Origin: Promethearchaeota archaeon
Lineage (GTDB): Archaea; Asgardarchaeota; Lokiarchaeia; Sigyniarchaeales; SOKP01
Direction: 5' to 3'
Assembly (NCBI GenBank): GCA_016839555.1
Contig: JAEOUA010000011.1
Coordinates: 62,001 to 126,000, forward strand
DNA: 64,000 bases
Shown here: positions 61,381 through 64,000 of the stretch, in pieces
Position numbering within the stretch: position 1 is the stretch's first letter
Layout: the number at the start of each line of letters is the position of its first letter
Made by a program: the position numbers and the translations under genes
The notes under the pieces: model-generated
What the model was told of the DNA's origin: nothing
Databases searched by the model: none
The model's input: the letters and a program-made list of their open reading frames with translations, nothing else

Positions 61381-61773
61381 ATGGAATCAGAAAATAACGC
61401 AATATTAAGTTTATTTTTCGATTTATTAGAAAGAACCATTTTAAATGTGGACCAATTGAAAAAATTAAAACAAATTAGTAAAGAGTTTGGAATCCAAGAA
61501 GATAGAATTTCAGAATTTATGGAATATTTTATAACTTATTTACTAGATGTCTTAGAGAAACAAAAAAAAAGATTACCAAAATTTATTTATAGGTTATTTA
61601 TCTCTCAATCCTCAAATTATTACTCAAATCAAAATCAAAATATTAATGAAAGAAATTCAGAAGAAAAAAATTCAAAAATTAAAGAACTTGAGGGTTCATT
61701 AATACAGAGAGATGAACTTTTAGAAAAAATAGCACAGCGCCTTGACATCATCCGCAAAAAAATAGCAGACTAA
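61381..61773 (+). CDS. Operon protein 5: 130-aa coiled-coil protein
   Basis: An all-helical, soluble protein with heptad-like leucines (LLERTILNVDQLKKLKQISK, YFITYLLDVLEKQKKRLPK, ELEGSLIQRDELLEKIAQRL). GGTGAT (61370-61375), five bases before the ATG, is a good ribosome-binding site and overlaps the previous stop. It may link the membrane complex to a partner. No family recognised. Confidence 0.68.
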   Translation: MESENNAILSLFFDLLERTILNVDQLKKLKQISKEFGIQEDRISEFMEYFITYLLDVLEKQKKRLPKFIYRLFISQSSNYYSNQNQNINERNSEEKNSKIKELEGSLIQRDELLEKIAQRLDIIRKKIAD

Positions 61774-61841
61774 GAAGAAAATAAGCAGAAAATAGAATAC
61801 TTTACTTACAACCACTTCAAAAGGGAGAAGTAAAGAAGATT

Positions 61842-61863
61842 TCTACTTTATATATAAAGTAGA
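61842..61863. repeat. 22-bp perfect palindrome
   Basis: TCTACTTTATATATAAAGTAGA reads the same on both strands. It lies about 70 bp after the operon's last stop and 430 bp before the ESCRT-III start. Possible roles: operator for a dimeric regulator, or a termination hairpin for RNA read from either side. Confidence 0.6.
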
Positions 61864-62284
61864 TCACCAAAAGACAAAAATCCAGGGATTTAAGTAAAGT
61901 TTCTATTCCCTAGGGTCTTTATTTATGACCCCCATCTTACTTTATTTTAAGGTCATATTTAAATCTAAGGGTTTTAGATTCTTAATATAAAAATTAAAAA
62001 TAGATATCTAATGCGAAAAAGGTTATATGAACAAGAAAATTAAAAAACATTTCAATTTATTATCTCTTGAATGAGAATTTCAAATTGTCTCTTTTTATTT
62101 GAAAAATCACTATAATTCTTTTCAATTTGAACTATTTAACAATTTTTGGACTATAAAAATATTTTTAACTATGATTATCTTATATTGTTAAAATAGATCG
62201 ATAATTGTTAAATTTTTAAATTTATTTCATTATATTAATTATAAGATATTAATAAAAAATATAGAGATTTTTTGATTTCAAAAG

Positions 62285-62290
62285 GGTGAT
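62285..62290 (+). promoter_or_regulatory. Shine-Dalgarno GGTGAT placed before an AUA codon
   Basis: GGTGAT (after AAAG) with a five-base TTAAG spacer before ATA at 62296-62298. The same six bases with the same five-base spacing precede the ATG at 61381, supporting ATA as the start. Confidence 0.6.
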
Positions 62291-62295
62291 TTAAG

Positions 62296-62943
62296 ATAGG
62301 ACTTAAAGATAAGCTCTTCCCGAAAAAAAACCGTGATAAGGACGTTACTATAACGAAAGCCAAAACACATATCAGGAAATTAGCTCTTTCCAATAAAAAT
62401 TATAGCCAGCGAGCTGAAATTAGTAGAAAGAATGCGAAAATTGCATTAAAGCGCGGTGAAAAAGATAGAGCGAAGAATTATCTTATTCAATATAAAAATT
62501 ATCAGAGAAAAATGGATAGAGCCAATAAAATCAGAACAAGAATAGAGAGACAAATTCAAGCAATCGAGGAGGGACAGTTAGTCGCAGATACCGGTAATTT
62601 AATGGGTGGGATGAGGGATCAACTAAAAGGAATTGCTACAAAGGCATCTCCTACTGAGGCTGCTGAGATAGCTGAAGATTCTGAATTGTATGTAACTGAA
62701 ATAGAGGAGGCTGCAGATATTTTAGCTGGTGATCCAGAGATTGATTTGGCAATTTCAATAGACGATGAATTGGAGAAATTAGAATCAGAAATGTTGTTAG
62801 AGCAAGGTGGAGAAATGCCTGAAGTGCCTGCCGATGATTTGCAATACATTTCTGACGTGCCTCTTGAAGAATTACCTCAAGAGGATTCCAAAGACAAACT
62901 TGAAGAAGAAATAAAAAAGCTTCGCGAAGAATTGGAAAAATAA
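62296..62943 (+). CDS. ESCRT-III (Snf7/CdvB family) protein with apparent AUA start
   Basis: The 215-residue protein opens (M)GLKDKLFPKKN, the family's usual short N-terminal segment, then a basic helix (ITKAKTHIRKLALSNKNYSQ), a long second helix (NAKIALKRGEKDRAKNYLIQ, then RTRIERQIQAIEEGQLVADT), and an acidic C-terminal half with a last Leu/Pro-rich patch (EMPEVPADDLQ, SDVPLEELP) that could be a MIM-type or autoinhibitory segment. ESCRT-III proteins polymerise on membranes for scission or division. The frame is closed at TGA 62287-62289 and holds no ATG, GTG or TTG until residue 73, so ATA 62296 with GGTGAT five bases before is the best start. Which ESCRT-III subfamily is not settled. Confidence 0.85.
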   Translation: MGLKDKLFPKKNRDKDVTITKAKTHIRKLALSNKNYSQRAEISRKNAKIALKRGEKDRAKNYLIQYKNYQRKMDRANKIRTRIERQIQAIEEGQLVADTGNLMGGMRDQLKGIATKASPTEAAEIAEDSELYVTEIEEAADILAGDPEIDLAISIDDELEKLESEMLLEQGGEMPEVPADDLQYISDVPLEELPQEDSKDKLEEEIKKLREELEK

Positions 62944-62951
62944 TTTAATCT

Positions 62952-63983
62952 TCATTTTTTCACTGAATTTATTGCGGATACCATATTTTTTAATTTTCTG
63001 AATGCGATTTGATAACCAAATTCTTCTTTTTCAAAAAGCTGTCTAATTGAACCAAATCCACAATCCGGTTTTACAAACAAGTTTTTTTGACCGTATAAAT
63101 CAATCGCCTTCTTGATGCTATTTATAATTTCAGGGACCTTTTCAACATAATCCTCAATTTTACCGTTTTGTATTGGTTGTAATTTAGTTTTCACCGCACC
63201 GAATGCCAAAAATTTATCTTCTTGCATAAAATGCTCTTTTTGGAAAATATCATAGTTTTTAGGATTTGTTTGGAATTCGTGATCTAACACATTTACTTCT
63301 GTTTGTAATAATATATCTCGTAATTTCGGGCTTATTTGACCACATACATGAACTGAAGATAATTCTTTAATACCCGAAATCGCTTTATTTAAGGTTTTGA
63401 TAATAAAATCTTCAGAATGAAACATGACGCGTTTTCCAATCAGAAGACTCAAGATAGGTTCATCCATAGAGATAAGATTTATTCCCATATCACTATAAGC
63501 TTTCCCGATCTGCTTCATGATTTCTGCAAATTTATCTACAATCCAATCAACCATAATTGCTTTAGGTTCATTAAAAATAATGGGTTTTATCCCTTTAGCA
63601 AGGGTTTCTTTTAAAATAATTTCACTTGCTAGGGTAAATGGTCCTGTTAAACAAGCTTTTAATCCTTTAATTTTTTTTTCAAGATTTGGATGGGTATTCA
63701 TGAAATTCACTAGAAATTTTCCATATTGTAAAGCTACAGGTCGAGTAGGAATTTCAAAATCATTAAATAGATAAAAATTATTATTCTCTTGAACAAGCTC
63801 GGGAATTTCCTTACTTAACGGCGATAAAAATTGCGATATCATATCAATGAGTTGACCATAGCAGACATAATCAATCCCTATATTGATTTGGTCATTAATT
63901 GTTCGTGCGAGATTTTCGTCCGTATTTTCAAGCGGAAACGAGCCAACTACAGTAGAATAGAGCCCATTATCTTTTAAATCCAT
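62952..63983 (-). CDS. MetE-like methyltransferase (core methionine synthase type)
   Basis: The 343-residue protein matches the C-terminal catalytic domain of cobalamin-independent methionine synthase, as in archaeal core-MetE proteins. STVVGSFPLEN lies at the start, GPFTLASEIIL follows, then ISMDEPIL. Zinc ligands His and Cys are in VHVCGQ, Glu in VLDHEFQTNP, and Cys in VKPDCGFGSI near residue 315. It transfers a methyl group to homocysteine or a related thiol; in archaea the donor may be a methyl-corrinoid protein. Its stop is 8 bp from the convergent ESCRT-III stop. The two URO-D genes at 7.4-9.9 kb belong to the same superfamily. Confidence 0.88.
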   Translation of the reverse strand: MDLKDNGLYSTVVGSFPLENTDENLARTINDQINIGIDYVCYGQLIDMISQFLSPLSKEIPELVQENNNFYLFNDFEIPTRPVALQYGKFLVNFMNTHPNLEKKIKGLKACLTGPFTLASEIILKETLAKGIKPIIFNEPKAIMVDWIVDKFAEIMKQIGKAYSDMGINLISMDEPILSLLIGKRVMFHSEDFIIKTLNKAISGIKELSSVHVCGQISPKLRDILLQTEVNVLDHEFQTNPKNYDIFQKEHFMQEDKFLAFGAVKTKLQPIQNGKIEDYVEKVPEIINSIKKAIDLYGQKNLFVKPDCGFGSIRQLFEKEEFGYQIAFRKLKNMVSAINSVKK

Positions 63984-64000
63984 ATAATGTATAAGATTAA

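Larger units (their letters stand above)
61774..62295 (+). other. Intergenic region before the ESCRT-III gene
   Basis: 522 bases. The first 220 hold a 22-bp perfect palindrome (61842-61863), a GGGTC..GACCC stem (around 61914-61932) and a TCTAA..TTAGA stem (around 61965-61980), with less AT bias than the surroundings. The rest is very AT-rich and may contain the promoter of the next gene (TTTTTAAATTTATTT near 62213-62227). I see no convincing gene in it. Confidence 0.45.

Noticed and set aside
1..64000. tRNA, rRNA, CRISPR array, IS element or provirus
   Set aside because: Scanned by eye for GC-rich cloverleaf-like stretches, regular spaced repeats, transposase motifs and phage structural genes; none found.

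Overview
The window is a chromosome segment from an Asgard archaeon (Promethearchaeota), most likely Lokiarchaeia-like. It is very AT-rich. The call rests on the gene mix: an ESCRT-III (Snf7-type) protein, a Ras/MglA-like small GTPase paired with a Roadblock protein, a second acidic Roadblock-like protein, and archaeal information genes (TFB, RadA, FEN-1 with a PCNA-binding tail, RPA, Hef, Hel308, Pus10, 3-dehydroquinate synthase II). These sit beside bacterial-looking metabolic genes such as GPH transporters, uroporphyrinogen-decarboxylase-type methyltransferases, a CocE-like hydrolase, a DegT aminotransferase and an FGGY kinase. Genes are short-spaced on both strands. Many are preceded by a T-tract/TATA element of the form TTTTTYCTTTAAATAT, and internal operon genes often carry a GGTGAT Shine-Dalgarno sequence. 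I found no rRNA, tRNA, CRISPR array, insertion sequence or replication origin.

Layout. 0-7.3 kb: tail of an acyl-CoA dehydrogenase, Pus10, a cold-shock protein, a broken GPH-family transporter, an acidic Roadblock-like protein, a P-loop kinase and a zinc-ribbon CPBP membrane protein whose protease residues are lost. 7.4-22.8 kb (metabolism): two tandem URO-D/MtaA-type proteins, a GH57 glycosidase, an AbrB-like protein, an intact GPH transporter followed by an SDR and a CocE-type hydrolase, a 7-TM protein, a DegT aminotransferase overlapping an FGGY kinase, and 3-dehydroquinate synthase II. 22.9-30.9 kb: an operon of Roadblock protein, small GTPase and an unknown 384-aa protein, then two GNAT-type proteins, another 7-TM protein and a PP-loop ATPase. 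31-54 kb: a region rich in DNA replication and repair genes (RPA, FEN-1, RadA with a SWIM-like protein beside it, a RecA-like ATPase, Hef-like helicase, Hel308 with a SWIM insertion), mixed with TFB, small zinc-ribbon proteins and two surface-anchored proteins.

54.2-61.8 kb: a five-gene same-strand operon that I cannot assign to a known system. It encodes four membrane proteins and a coiled-coil protein. The largest (1297 aa) looks like a VirB4/HerA-type motor that has lost its Walker motifs and has a duplicated membrane-plus-N-terminal module. It is followed by a 520-bp intergenic region with a perfect 22-bp palindrome, then the ESCRT-III gene, which appears to start at AUA. This is the best candidate for an undescribed system. 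The window ends with a MetE-like methyltransferase.

All family calls were made by eye from motifs, without searches. Single-base oddities (AUA and AUC starts, the broken transporter) could be real or could be assembly errors in an AT-rich genome.
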